Below the pieces are notes generated by a model. That model saw only the letters and a list, made by a program, of their open reading frames with translations, made no database searches and was not told where the DNA came from. A program made the position numbers and the translations under genes. A stretch of DNA of 46,407 nucleotides, taken from the NCBI GenBank assembly GCA_946480785.1, contig CAMLLD010000053.1, forward strand, positions 1-46,407, in the 5' to 3' direction. Position 1 is the first letter of the stretch, and the number at the start of each line of letters is the position of its first letter. Source of the stretch: an uncultured Blastocatellia bacterium (GTDB lineage Bacteria; Acidobacteriota; Blastocatellia; Pyrinomonadales; Pyrinomonadaceae). Positions 6,956 through 16,394 of this stretch are shown piece by piece.

Positions 6956-9274
6956 GTGTTTCTGATCACTCGCCTGCTGAGATTTTCCGTCAGACACCCG
7001 CGCCTCGTCGTCACGCTCGCTGGCGTCGTTACTGTTTGCGCCCTCATCTTTATTCCGCGAATTCAATTGCGGCTAGACGGGCGTTCGCTAATTCCTTCCA
7101 ACCTGCCGCAGTTTGCCGAAGGCGATCGCGCCGCGTCGCGTTTTGAACTGCGCGACCTCGTGTTGATAGGTGTCGGCAATGAAGAGTCAGGTGTATACAC
7201 GCCCGAGACGCTGCAGCGCATCGCGCGATTGAGTGATGGTCTTTCTCGAATCGATGGGATCGTCGCCGGCTCTGTTGTCAGTATTTCCACTGTGCCGCGC
7301 ATCGCGCTCGTTGATGGCAAGATCGATACCGGTCCGCTGTTTCGGCCGGAGGATCGATTAAACGCAGAAGACATTCAAGGCCTGCGCCGCGAGGTGGTCA
7401 AGCGCGGTTATAACACTGGTCTGCTGATCTCGGCGGACGGAAAAGGCGCGGCCATCATCGCAAAGGTCGAACCGGCAGCGGATCGATATCGCCTGCTTGA
7501 AGACACTCGCGCGCTGATCGCGAGTGAGTCGTCGGGTAAAGACACGATCTATCTGAGCGGGTCAGCACTGGCCCAGGCTGTGCTCGGCGAAGCGACCGCC
7601 CGCGATCTGGCCCGCTTGATTCCTGCCGTGATCGCGGTGCTGGGTGTAATGCTGTTTCTGTCGTTTCGCCATCTCGCGCCGGCGTTCTTGTCGCTGACCG
7701 AGATCGGCGTGAGTCTCATTTGGATGGCGGGGCTGATGGGACTGACGGGTCAGCCGGTGTTCGTCACGACGCTCGTGCTGCCCGTGATCCTCATCGCCGT
7801 CGGCGTGTCTGACGATGTTTACGCGCTGGGCCATTACTTCAATGAGTCCGAACACGATCCGGATTCGACGGTCGAGGAGAGGATTGTCGCAGCGTTCAGC
7901 AGCGCCGCGCGGCCGGTCGGCATGACTGCGATCTCGACTGTCGTCGGTTTGCTTTCGATGGCCGCTGTCAGCCTCAACCCGCTGCGTGTCTTTGGAATCT
8001 TCGGTTCGGCGGCAATCGTCTTCTCAACGTTGTTCACGTTCTCACTGCTTCCGGCACTGCTCGCGCTCACGAAACCGCACGTGCATCGAAAAGGAGAGCG
8101 AGATCGTGCAACGGTAGCTCTCGGTGGACGCCCGGCAACATCCGCGTTGCGCTTCTTAACCGGGCGGGTGAGTCCGCGGCGTGTAGTTGTCTGCGCGTTG
8201 TTGGTCGCGGCGTGTGCTGGTCTCGCGACGACGCGGCTGCGCGTCGACGATAGTTGGATTCGAAACTTGCCGAAGAACAGCGACATCGTGCGCGGCGACA
8301 GGTTCTTCAACGAAAAACTCGCGGGGACGACGGCGCTCGAGCTGATGGTGGACGCAACACACGGCGAATGGTTCAACCGCGTCGACGGCGTCGCGGAGCT
8401 CGGCTCGCTCGAATGGGTGCTGGCGAGAGTGCCGCACGTCGGCGCGGTGAATTGCCTCTTCAACGACGTGGTGAGAATCAACGGATCTCTCGCCGGCTTG
8501 AACTACGGTGCGTTCCGCGCAGGCCTGCGTAGCGGACGCTTGCCGCTCACGCCGGAACTCGTCGACCGTGCCTACACGGTGCTCTCGCAGTCGTCGCAAG
8601 CATCAGTCCGCGAACGAGTCAACGACGAGCACAGTTGGGCGCGCGTTACGGTGTTCATTCGCGATGCTGATTACAACCGGATCGACGACGTGCTGCGAGC
8701 GGCCGAGCGCGAAATGTCGGACCAGGGACTGGGCCACAAGATCGTGCCTTTCGGCGATGGTTGGATCAGTTACCTGACAGTGCGCCTGCTGGTCCAGGGG
8801 CAGACGTCATCGATTGTGTTGGCGCTACTGACGGATCTGATTCTCATCACGTTACTGCTGAGATCGATACGCATGGGACTCATCGCTATTCTGCCCGTCG
8901 GCTTGAGCCTGCTGCTCGTGCTCGCCGCGTTGGCGGTCGTCGGCACGCCGCTGGGAATCGCTAACTCGATGTTCGCCGGGATCGCGCTCGGCATCGGCTT
9001 GGACTTCGCGATTCATCTGACCACGGCCTATCGCGAGCGGCTGCGTGAAGGCTTGCCTGCGGGCGAAGCGCTGCGCGGCACGCTCGAACTCACTGGGCCG
9101 GCGGTCGTCGTCAGTGCCGCTTCGATCACGGCGGGATTTTCCGTACTGATGCTGTCTGAAATCGCGCCCAACGTGCAGCTCGGAGTGATGATCTGTCTGT
9201 GCCTTTTGACCTGCGCGGTTACTACGTTGTTGCTTATTCCGAGTCTGCTCAGGCTTTGGAAAGTCGTCCGCTGA
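6956..9274 (+). CDS. RND superfamily exporter (MMPL/SSD type)
   Basis: A 772-residue inner-membrane transporter of the MMPL branch of RND proteins, which move lipids or hydrophobic metabolites using the proton gradient. One transmembrane span lies at about residues 15-35. A periplasmic loop follows, then spans from about 215 to 375 with GVSDDVYALGHYFNE (an SSD-like acidic relay). A second repeat begins near 405, with a second loop and a final helix bundle from about 615 to 770 (GIALGIGLDFAIHL). The GTG start gives a natural N-terminal anchor, though the ribosome binding site is weak. It ends 5 nt from the end of the convergent AraC gene of the enediyne-type operon, so it may export that product, which is inferred from position only. 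Confidence 0.85.
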   Translation: MFLITRLLRFSVRHPRLVVTLAGVVTVCALIFIPRIQLRLDGRSLIPSNLPQFAEGDRAASRFELRDLVLIGVGNEESGVYTPETLQRIARLSDGLSRIDGIVAGSVVSISTVPRIALVDGKIDTGPLFRPEDRLNAEDIQGLRREVVKRGYNTGLLISADGKGAAIIAKVEPAADRYRLLEDTRALIASESSGKDTIYLSGSALAQAVLGEATARDLARLIPAVIAVLGVMLFLSFRHLAPAFLSLTEIGVSLIWMAGLMGLTGQPVFVTTLVLPVILIAVGVSDDVYALGHYFNESEHDPDSTVEERIVAAFSSAARPVGMTAISTVVGLLSMAAVSLNPLRVFGIFGSAAIVFSTLFTFSLLPALLALTKPHVHRKGERDRATVALGGRPATSALRFLTGRVSPRRVVVCALLVAACAGLATTRLRVDDSWIRNLPKNSDIVRGDRFFNEKLAGTTALELMVDATHGEWFNRVDGVAELGSLEWVLARVPHVGAVNCLFNDVVRINGSLAGLNYGAFRAGLRSGRLPLTPELVDRAYTVLSQSSQASVRERVNDEHSWARVTVFIRDADYNRIDDVLRAAEREMSDQGLGHKIVPFGDGWISYLTVRLLVQGQTSSIVLALLTDLILITLLLRSIRMGLIAILPVGLSLLLVLAALAVVGTPLGIANSMFAGIALGIGLDFAIHLTTAYRERLREGLPAGEALRGTLELTGPAVVVSAASITAGFSVLMLSEIAPNVQLGVMICLCLLTCAVTTLLLIPSLLRLWKVVR

Positions 9275-9279
9275 AACAC

Positions 9280-10140
9280 TCACTTCAACGTGTCAGCTAG
9301 TAAAAAGGGAAGCGAGATCAGGAGTGGCGGATCGGTCAGAGCCATCGGCCGCAGCGAGGTGCTGATTGGACCACTGGCTCTGCCTTGTCGCACGATCACC
9401 GGTCCGTTTCCCGCGCCCACTAACAGGTTTGCGCTGTCAGGTAATAGATAGCCAAGCGTGTCGGCGAGTGGTGGCAGCGCGGCGGCGAGCAGGTGATAGA
9501 TCCCGTCGGGAACAGGCGCGATGTGGAACGGACCGGGTGATTGCAGCAGAGCGCCGCCGACAGGGCGACTCTGCGGTATGTGAGCGGGGAAGAGTCCGAC
9601 GAAGATTGGTCCTTCGCTTCGTGTGGCCGACTCGACAATACCGCGAATCCCTTCAACGTTGAATGTCGCATGCCCTTTTACTTCGGCGTAGTGAGCGCAA
9701 AGTGATTCAACGGAAGCGGGCGTGATGCGTTCGGCGAGGTAACGAAACTCGCGTGGTCCAAGCCCGACGCGTTGCGTGAAGAGCCTGGTGAACGTGCTGA
9801 GACTGCTGTAGCCGACTTCGAAGCAGATGTCGGTGATGCTGAGATTCGTGTTCAACAGCAGTCGCTTCGCCTCGTCGAGTCGCATGGCAGAAATGAACTT
9901 GTTGGGCGGCAGGCCCGTGATCTGGTGAAAGACGCGATTGAAGTGGAACGCGCTGAGATAGGCGACGCGCGACATATCGTGCAACGAGATGGGTTCACAC
10001 AGTCGCTCGCGCGCGGACGTGATCACGCGCTCGACTGCGCGACGGTGTGACGCAAGAGTATCTTCACGACAAGCGGAACTTGGGCTGCTATTGAACGACT
10101 GGTCCAGGGTTTCGTTTCTCAACGCTTCAGTCTGTTGCAT
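9280..10140 (-). CDS. AraC-family transcriptional regulator
   Basis: A 286-residue DNA-binding protein with the AraC double helix-turn-helix placed near the N-terminus (about residues 48-137). The first HTH lies around MSRVAYLSAFHFNRVF. The second carries the family signature ITDICFEVGYSSLSTFTRLF ending in GLGPREFR. The remaining 150 residues are an unrecognised, possibly effector-sensing, domain with several glycine/proline turns. It is the last gene of the cassette operon and its start overlaps the TebC stop by 14 nt, so it is probably co-transcribed with the genes it may control. Enediyne loci usually keep regulators in separate units, which makes this arrangement notable. Confidence 0.88.
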   Translation of the reverse strand: MQQTEALRNETLDQSFNSSPSSACREDTLASHRRAVERVITSARERLCEPISLHDMSRVAYLSAFHFNRVFHQITGLPPNKFISAMRLDEAKRLLLNTNLSITDICFEVGYSSLSTFTRLFTQRVGLGPREFRYLAERITPASVESLCAHYAEVKGHATFNVEGIRGIVESATRSEGPIFVGLFPAHIPQSRPVGGALLQSPGPFHIAPVPDGIYHLLAAALPPLADTLGYLLPDSANLLVGAGNGPVIVRQGRASGPISTSLRPMALTDPPLLISLPFLLADTLK

Positions 10141-10552
10141 ATTCTCTCAACGCCTCGCGCAACTGAGTGGGCACGGGAACAGGCACGACCTGCTCGCCTT
10201 CGCGCTGCATGCAGGCGACCTGTTGCTCGCCGCGAGCTACTAGTTCTTCGCCGTTGGTTGTGTAGCGCCAGTACTCGAAGTTCATCGTGATGCGGTTCTG
10301 CCGTAGTTCGCCGAGACGCATGCGCAGGATGATCTCGTCGAAGGCGACGAGCTCCGCCATGAATTCACACGACACGCGCGTCGTCACGAGAGCGAGGCCG
10401 TGCTTGAAAGCGTCGATAACCTCGGGAGCGCGATCGCGCAGGAACATCTCGCGACAACGCCCTTGCCAGCGCACGTGGTTGGCGTAGTAAACGTTGCCGA
10501 CGAGGTTCGTCTCCTCGAAGCCGACGACGTGTCGATATTCATACGCGCGCAT
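10127..10552 (-). CDS. tebC: Enediyne-type hotdog thioesterase (TEBC)
   Basis: A 141-residue hotdog thioesterase that releases the nascent polyene from the ACP of the partner PksE. It matches the enediyne TEBC group (CalE7, DynE7, SgcE10) rather than general 4-hydroxybenzoyl-CoA thioesterases. The signature TNLVGNVYYANHVRWQG is followed by RCREMFL. The TEBC catalytic pair, Asn then Arg 18 residues later (N19/R37 in CalE7), is present as N16 and R34. The usual acidic nucleophile is absent, as expected for this group. It overlaps PksE upstream and the AraC gene downstream by 14 nt each. Confidence 0.92.
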   Translation of the reverse strand: MRAYEYRHVVGFEETNLVGNVYYANHVRWQGRCREMFLRDRAPEVIDAFKHGLALVTTRVSCEFMAELVAFDEIILRMRLGELRQNRITMNFEYWRYTTNGEELVARGEQQVACMQREGEQVVPVPVPTQLREALREYATD

Positions 10553-13500
10553 GTTCGTCTCCTGTTAGCAAAGCAATTGCGAGATCTGTTTCTGCCTCAT
10601 CTGTCTGGACCACGCCGGACGCGATTTTCAACTCGCCGGATTCGAACAGGAGCCAGCCGTTAGTGGCGGCGTGAGCGAAGACGAGAGGCGCATTCGTGCC
10701 GGCGCCGGCTTTCTTCAGACATTCGATTGAGGTCCAGACGCGAGTCGCTGCCGCGTCGAGAGTTTCTTGTGTTTCGTGAGTGATGAGTTCGGCGAGTTTG
10801 AATCGCTCAGCGCCGAGCATGTCGCGCCAGATCGTGGCTGGTCGCGACACGACAAGTTCGAGATCGCAACCGACGCGAGTGAGTCCGGCGACAGCCATCG
10901 TGAGATCGCCAGAGTGTGACGCGGACACGTTGCGACCGTCGCATGTCTGCGGGTTGCCGTCGGCGCGCCTTGTGACGCAACCGCCGCCGAGCGCGCGTTC
11001 GAGTGTGCGTGTGCTGCGGTCGCGACGATCTGATAATTGATCGCGCTCGAAGGCGATCGACATGTGGGCGTCAGGTATCAACTCCAGCAGACATCGTTCC
11101 ACGAACGGTGTCAGTAAACCTTCGGGCCATGGGCCTTTGAACTCCGTGCCACTGACCGCTCGCAAGTGCAGACGCTCCCATCGCTCCCGCACGCGCCCTT
11201 CGCTATCGCTTAACTCGAGGTCGTAGATAAAACCGTTCGCGAGGCGTTCTCTTTCCTGTGCGTGTACGAATAGCTCGCCGACAGATCCGTTCAGGTTACC
11301 CGCTACTCTCTCGACGCCGACCGGCAGCAGCGTGACCTGCGGTACGCACGCCTGGACTGCGTGAATAGCTGCATCACGCGCGCCCGGATCACCGAGCACA
11401 AGTTGGCCGGGTAAGTATCTGCCGAACCAGTTGACGTTTCCGTCAGGCACGAGCTCGGCTACGCATTCTGTAGCCTTGAGCGTGCGGTATTCGCGCAGAT
11501 GCCGAAAGCGACCGGTGTGGAAGAGAATTCTGCCGTAGAGATCGTGTTCGGGATCGAGAGCGACGCGTGCGTTGAGATCGATCGTGCGGCGCTCGTGATC
11601 TAATGGAGCGTTGTTAAAGGAAGTATCGCCCACCCGACAAACCGCACGAAAATGATCGACCTGAAAACTCGTCTCCGAGCTGCGCAAGACGATCTCAACG
11701 CAGCCCGGAGTACGCACGAGCGCGGCGACGCGTATTGTATGTGTTCCTCCCTCGTGGACGACGACTGGCCGCTCGAACCTGACCTGTTCGAACACTGGCG
11801 GCGCGTTCGTCTGCATGAGTGCCATGAAGACCTGGGCCATCGCTTCCATTCCCAATACCGCGGGCAGCAGCCGTTCGCCGCGGAAGATGTGGTCGTCCAG
11901 GTACGGATCGGTTGTAGTCGACAACTCCGCATCGACGACCAGCTCAATCTTCGGGTAGTAGACGCGCGGCTTTTCTAGGAAGCGCAGGAACGGAAGCTCG
12001 GGCCTATCGACTTTCAAAGTCGGCATATCGCGCAAGCGTCCCATCACTACCGCGGAGACACTTGCGGATTTTCGGCAGAGGAGTCGGCGCAGCGCGTCGA
12101 GGCCCTTCTCAACAGGGATTGGCGTGATGCCTTGTCGCGCGAGTTCGTCAACCGTGCCGAGCCGCGCGCCCATGCCGACGCCCGACCAGACGGACCACTC
12201 AACAGCGAGACAACGGCAATGGGTGTGCGTGGTCTGCCATTGCTCAGTCAAACGCGTGAGCCATTCGTTAGCGAGACCGTAATGGGCTTCGCCCGGCAAT
12301 CCCGTCCGCGCGATGATCGAAGAGAAGGTGATGAAGAGGCGCAGGCGGTCGGGATCGATCGCTGCGAGTAAGTTCTGCGCGCCACGGATCTTGGGCGCTA
12401 ACGTGTCGTTGATTGCGTCCGGGGTGAGATTCTCGATCAGGCACGGAACGTTTCGCGCTGCGCCGTGCACGATGGCGGTGACTGGGCCAAGATCCTTCTC
12501 CACCTCGCGCATTGCTGCACTTGTCGCGGCAGCGTCCGTAACGTCGACGCTGTAGTAGCGGAAGTTAATGCCCGCTGCATTCATTCTGGCGAGGTTCGAG
12601 ACGATCTCTTCGTCCGCCGTCGGTTGCGAGAGGCCGAAGATAGCGAGACGTGCGCCGGAGTCGCGTGCAAGGCAAAGAGCGCATTCGGCGGTGATGCCGC
12701 GCGCTCCTCCGGTCACTACCAGGACATCGCTGGTTGTCAGTGGCAGCTCGGACGCATTCGGCTCCGCGGCCTGCGGTTCGAGCCGTTCGGGCGGATTGAG
12801 TTCGAGTGAACGCAGCACCGGTTCGTGGCGTTTGCCGTCCGCAGTGTAACGAGCTTCCGTGTAGCCACGTGCCGCGAGCGCCTCGGCCAACACCCATGCG
12901 GCTGCCTCCGGATGATCTAAAGGCACGTCAACGACACACGTGTGGAGATTTTTCGCTTCCAGGTGCAGCGTGCGGGCGAAGCTGGCGGCGCCGCATTCAC
13001 GTTCTGCATCTTGGACCAGCAGGAAACGGAAATCGTCGCCACCTTTTAGCGCCGCGCGGGCGCCGTCCAGCAGGAGACCGACGTGGCTTTCATCAGGCTC
13101 GGGCGGAAGAAGAACGACGACGCCGCGGCCCGCAGGCGAAAGTGCGAATGATCTTTGCAGTGCGGAGCTGAGCGGATGGTCCGGCGCGCCGAGTATGGAC
13201 CACTCTCCTGCCGCAGATACGTTTTCATGCTGAGACGAACGCAACGGGCGCTCGACGAATTCCACGGAAAACTCTCTAACCCACTCGTCAACACCCGGTG
13301 GATTTGCGTCCACGTCTGAGTGGCTGTTGGGGTCGGCCGTGCGTGCCGTGGCATCGAGGGCATTGGCGATTTCAGAGAGTGTGGCGTTTGCGTAGTTCGT
13401 CGGCGTGGGCGGAGGTGGAAGATCGAGGCGGCGCGCTGCTTCGGCCACGAGTTGGGCCACGCTGATCGAGTTCAGGTGGAGATCGTCGAGCAGTCTGCTT

Positions 13501-15281
13501 TCGTTTTCGATCGTGGCGATCGGGAGTTCAAGCCGGTCGGCGACAAGTTGTCTCACGACTTCGAGCGGCGTGTGAGTTTTTGATTCGACTAGAACTTCGT
13601 CCGTCGCGTGCGTTTTGCTGGAGTCTTCGAAAGCACCGGCGTCGATCATCGCACCGCCTGCCAAGTCTTCATCGCGCGGAGCAAGCTCACACGGATTCAC
13701 GAAGAAACGCGGACGCCAATCGAGATCGAACGGGCGCGCAAAGCGATCGACGAATAACTCGTCATGAACGACGCGTGCGCCCAGACAAAAACACGCAGCG
13801 ACGCCGTGCAAGAGCCCTCGTATTGAATTTCCACCCGCATCCAACGCTAGCGCGGGCTCTTTACGAAACTGGCCGATGAGTCCGCAAAGAGTCTGGCCCG
13901 GGCCAACCTCCAGCCATAGATCTACACCCGCATCGCCCGCCGCGTTCACTGCTTCCATAAAGCGGACGGGCGAAGTCACTTGCTCGCGGAGCAGCGAACG
14001 GAAGTCGGTGTTTCCATTCAGGTGCTGGCCCGTCACGGTAGAAAAGATGTGACGCTGAACTGGTCTAAACTCTTCGCGCTCGAGATGCGTGGATAAACGA
14101 GTCGCGGCGGCTGTAACCAGCGGAGAATGGAACGCATGCGAGACGCGCAGCAACGTAGTGCGCAGGCCGCGCGCTTCGGCTCGTCGCGCGACCGTGCTGA
14201 TTTCAACTGCTTCACCCGAAAGGACTGTCTGCACCGGCGAATTGAATCCTGCCATGACAACCCTTTCGCCGTTCAAGATCTCTTCGACCGCTCGTCTGTC
14301 CGCTGCCACACTCAGCATCGCGCCTGCGGGTCCTTCTACTTCCGCCATCACACGGCCACGCGCGCGAGCGATACGCAAGAGGGCAGACTCGTCCAAAGAT
14401 TTGGCCCAGTGAAGCGCGGTGAACTCGCCGAGACTGTGGCCCACGCCAACCGTCGCTGCGATCCCTAATCTCGCAAGGACCCGCAGGGCCGCGACCGAAG
14501 ACGCAACGATTACTGGCTGCGCCACGTCAGTCGAGACGCCGTCACCGTGCCACTCCTGCTTTGTGTAGGCATACAAGTCTTCGAGAAAATTGAAGCGACG
14601 CGCCCACAGCCCACCGTCTCGGTATGACGGCGAACCCTGGCCGGGGAAGAGAAAACCGATGCGCGTTGACTTCGAGTCAGCGCCGAAGAAGATGCCGCCG
14701 TGCGGATCGGTCAGTCGCGAAACCCCATCGCTGTGCACGTGCGACTTCAGCGCTTCGAGTCGCGCAGACAGTTCGGCCGCGCTCGACGCCACGACCGCTG
14801 CACGAACACGAAGCGGTCGCAGCGTCTCCGACAGGCGCACGGCGAGATCCGTCAACTCGCTGCGCGAAAGGCGGTGAGCGTACGCGAGCACGCGCTCGAT
14901 CTGCTGGTCGAGTTGTTCGATGTTCTGGGCGCTGAAGAGAAACAGCTCGGAGTCCTGCGCAGTTGTGAGCAGGGCGCGCTCCTTCGAGTTGAGAGACTGC
15001 CGGCGATCGTCGCGCGTCGCTTCCAGCGTCACGTGCGTGTTGATGCCACCGAATCCCATCGCGCTCACACCTGCGCGTAGAGTCGCGTTCGCTGAGAAGA
15101 GCTCCGCCTGTTTGAGAGCGCGGAGTGAAGACGCAGCTCCGTTCAACTCATCGCGTGGATCGTCGCAACCAACTGTTGGCGGCAGGATCTGCGCGTCGAG
15201 CGCCATCGTCGCTTTGATCAGACCCGCGATACCGGCCGCGGCCTTGGTGTGGCCGATGATTGCTTTGACCGAACTCACCAC
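10539..15281 (-). CDS. pksE: Enediyne-type iterative polyketide synthase PksE, main part (KS end-AT-ACP-KR-DH-PPTase)
   Basis: This open frame encodes most of a single-module iterative type I PKS. It contains: the last part of the KS with the second histidine (IIGHTKAAAG, residue 11); AT about 205-490 (GHSLGEF, Ser283, and HAFHSP); ACP about 574-645 (DDLHLNSISV, Ser605); KR about 850-1050 (VTGGARGITAE); DH about 1108-1390 (DDHIFRGERLLPAV, His1131); and a C-terminal phosphopantetheinyl transferase about 1450-1560 (SASHSGDL, GCDLE, WTSIECLKK). That order with an integrated PPTase is diagnostic of enediyne PKSs such as SgcE and CalE8. The GTG at 15281 is only the first start after the break. The true protein begins at 16393, and the combined length of about 1,950 residues matches the family. 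Confidence 0.93.
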   Translation of the reverse strand: MVSSVKAIIGHTKAAAGIAGLIKATMALDAQILPPTVGCDDPRDELNGAASSLRALKQAELFSANATLRAGVSAMGFGGINTHVTLEATRDDRRQSLNSKERALLTTAQDSELFLFSAQNIEQLDQQIERVLAYAHRLSRSELTDLAVRLSETLRPLRVRAAVVASSAAELSARLEALKSHVHSDGVSRLTDPHGGIFFGADSKSTRIGFLFPGQGSPSYRDGGLWARRFNFLEDLYAYTKQEWHGDGVSTDVAQPVIVASSVAALRVLARLGIAATVGVGHSLGEFTALHWAKSLDESALLRIARARGRVMAEVEGPAGAMLSVAADRRAVEEILNGERVVMAGFNSPVQTVLSGEAVEISTVARRAEARGLRTTLLRVSHAFHSPLVTAAATRLSTHLEREEFRPVQRHIFSTVTGQHLNGNTDFRSLLREQVTSPVRFMEAVNAAGDAGVDLWLEVGPGQTLCGLIGQFRKEPALALDAGGNSIRGLLHGVAACFCLGARVVHDELFVDRFARPFDLDWRPRFFVNPCELAPRDEDLAGGAMIDAGAFEDSSKTHATDEVLVESKTHTPLEVVRQLVADRLELPIATIENESRLLDDLHLNSISVAQLVAEAARRLDLPPPPTPTNYANATLSEIANALDATARTADPNSHSDVDANPPGVDEWVREFSVEFVERPLRSSQHENVSAAGEWSILGAPDHPLSSALQRSFALSPAGRGVVVLLPPEPDESHVGLLLDGARAALKGGDDFRFLLVQDAERECGAASFARTLHLEAKNLHTCVVDVPLDHPEAAAWVLAEALAARGYTEARYTADGKRHEPVLRSLELNPPERLEPQAAEPNASELPLTTSDVLVVTGGARGITAECALCLARDSGARLAIFGLSQPTADEEIVSNLARMNAAGINFRYYSVDVTDAAATSAAMREVEKDLGPVTAIVHGAARNVPCLIENLTPDAINDTLAPKIRGAQNLLAAIDPDRLRLFITFSSIIARTGLPGEAHYGLANEWLTRLTEQWQTTHTHCRCLAVEWSVWSGVGMGARLGTVDELARQGITPIPVEKGLDALRRLLCRKSASVSAVVMGRLRDMPTLKVDRPELPFLRFLEKPRVYYPKIELVVDAELSTTTDPYLDDHIFRGERLLPAVLGMEAMAQVFMALMQTNAPPVFEQVRFERPVVVHEGGTHTIRVAALVRTPGCVEIVLRSSETSFQVDHFRAVCRVGDTSFNNAPLDHERRTIDLNARVALDPEHDLYGRILFHTGRFRHLREYRTLKATECVAELVPDGNVNWFGRYLPGQLVLGDPGARDAAIHAVQACVPQVTLLPVGVERVAGNLNGSVGELFVHAQERERLANGFIYDLELSDSEGRVRERWERLHLRAVSGTEFKGPWPEGLLTPFVERCLLELIPDAHMSIAFERDQLSDRRDRSTRTLERALGGGCVTRRADGNPQTCDGRNVSASHSGDLTMAVAGLTRVGCDLELVVSRPATIWRDMLGAERFKLAELITHETQETLDAAATRVWTSIECLKKAGAGTNAPLVFAHAATNGWLLFESGELKIASGVVQTDEAETDLAIALLTGDEHARV

Positions 15282-16393
15282 GGCCGGCGAGACCTTCGTT
15301 TCGTTTGCTGAAACGGTGCCTGAAGTTCAGTTGCATCCCCGACCGCAGTGCCCGTCCCGTGTCCTTCGAAGTAGGCGACGGTATCAGCACCGTAGCCCGC
15401 GCGGGCATAAGCACGTCGCAACGCGATGACCTGGCCCTCAACCTCCGGCCGCGTGATGCCGCCGCTGCCATCCGACGAGACGCCCCAACCGCGTATCACG
15501 GCGTACACGCGCCGTTGCTGCACAAGGGCGTCTTCATGACGCATGAGCACAACCACACCGCAGCCCTCGCCCGGCCAGAAACCCGCGGAGCGCACGTCAT
15601 AAACGCGCATCATGTCTGCCGCGAGCGCGCCGGTCTTCGCGAACCCGACGAGCTCGAACGGATCGGTGCTCAGATCAACTCCGCCCGCAATCGCCACTTC
15701 CAGATCGCCCGCAGCCAGCGACGAGCACGCGTTGATGACCGCGAGCAGCGACGAGGCGCAAGCTCCGTCAACTGTGTAGCCGCCGCCCTGGAGATCGAAG
15801 TGATTACAGATGCGTCCGGCGATCGTGTTGGAGAGTCCGCCGGCCAGCGTCTCCGCGCCGACAGGCGGGAAAGGGTTCTTGTAAAGCGTTTCGATCTGGG
15901 CCAGAAGCTCGCGCTGACGCTCCGGCGGGCACGCATCGTCTTCAAGTATTTTCCGCACCACTCGACGCACGTACGGCCAGCGAAGCCGCATCGTGTTCGC
16001 ACGAGAGAACTCTCCAGTGAGCGTGTTGCCGAGAAACACCCCCGTCGTTTCATGCGGCAATCCGTCACCTTCCGCGAAGCCCGCATCTTCGAGAGCAGTC
16101 GCAGCAACGTCGAGCGCAAGCCAGTGCGCCGGATCAGCCGCGCGATAAGTCTCACCCGGCACACGGAAGCGCGCGCGATCAAACTCGTAACCCTCGATGA
16201 AAGCACCTTCAGTCGAGTAAGTTCGATCGGGACTCTGCCTATCAGACGAAACATAGTCGTTGAGGTTGAGTCGCTCAGCCGGGATGCGTCTGAAAGCGCG
16301 ACGTTGGGCGAGCGCATTTTCCCAAAGCTCGCCGGGCGAACGCGCGTCCGGATAGCGACAAGCCATGCCGACGATGGCTATTGCCTGGCCCAT
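15275..16393 (-). CDS. pksE: PksE N-terminal ketosynthase portion (separated by frameshift)
   Basis: This is the first 360 residues of the PksE ketosynthase, from MGQAIAIVGMACRYPDA. It includes the active-site cysteine in VDGACASSLLA (Cys212, the enediyne-type context) and the first histidine in EGHGTGTAVGDATEL (His345). The frame then runs off into FQQTKRRSRRPW and stops at 15275. The third catalytic residue lies in the next ORF in another frame. Deleting one copy of a tandem AAACG unit (plus-strand CGTTT) joins them as FQQTKVSPAVVSSVKAIIGH, a natural KS sequence. The start follows the unbU stop by one base (TGAGATG). As written the KS cannot be completed, so the locus is a pseudogene, is phase-variable, or carries a sequencing error. 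Confidence 0.9.
   Translation of the reverse strand: MGQAIAIVGMACRYPDARSPGELWENALAQRRAFRRIPAERLNLNDYVSSDRQSPDRTYSTEGAFIEGYEFDRARFRVPGETYRAADPAHWLALDVAATALEDAGFAEGDGLPHETTGVFLGNTLTGEFSRANTMRLRWPYVRRVVRKILEDDACPPERQRELLAQIETLYKNPFPPVGAETLAGGLSNTIAGRICNHFDLQGGGYTVDGACASSLLAVINACSSLAAGDLEVAIAGGVDLSTDPFELVGFAKTGALAADMMRVYDVRSAGFWPGEGCGVVVLMRHEDALVQQRRVYAVIRGWGVSSDGSGGITRPEVEGQVIALRRAYARAGYGADTVAYFEGHGTGTAVGDATELQAPFQQTKRRSRRPW
15297..15306. repeat. 5-bp tandem duplication (CGTTT)2 at the PksE frameshift
   Basis: Two adjacent CGTTT units, 15297-15301 and 15302-15306, lie exactly where the KS reading frame breaks. Five extra bases shift the frame; one unit fewer gives a continuous ketosynthase. A one-base deletion nearby would also explain the shift, but the duplication explains it without any missing base. 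Confidence 0.65.
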
Positions 16394-16394
16394 C

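Noticed and set aside
15275..15330. Programmed -1 ribosomal frameshift joining the KS halves
   Set aside because: No X-XXY-YYZ heptamer in the upstream frame and no evident downstream stem; kept only as a remote possibility.
10539..16393. Two separate PKS proteins with an intended break in the KS
   Set aside because: The break separates the catalytic histidines of one domain, and a 5-bp duplication explains it exactly. Known PksE proteins are single chains.
10539..16393. Polyunsaturated fatty acid synthase
   Set aside because: It has a single ACP, an integrated C-terminal PPTase, an enediyne-type TEBC partner and UnbL/UnbV/UnbU neighbours; PUFA synthases have tandem ACPs and separate PfaB-D genes.
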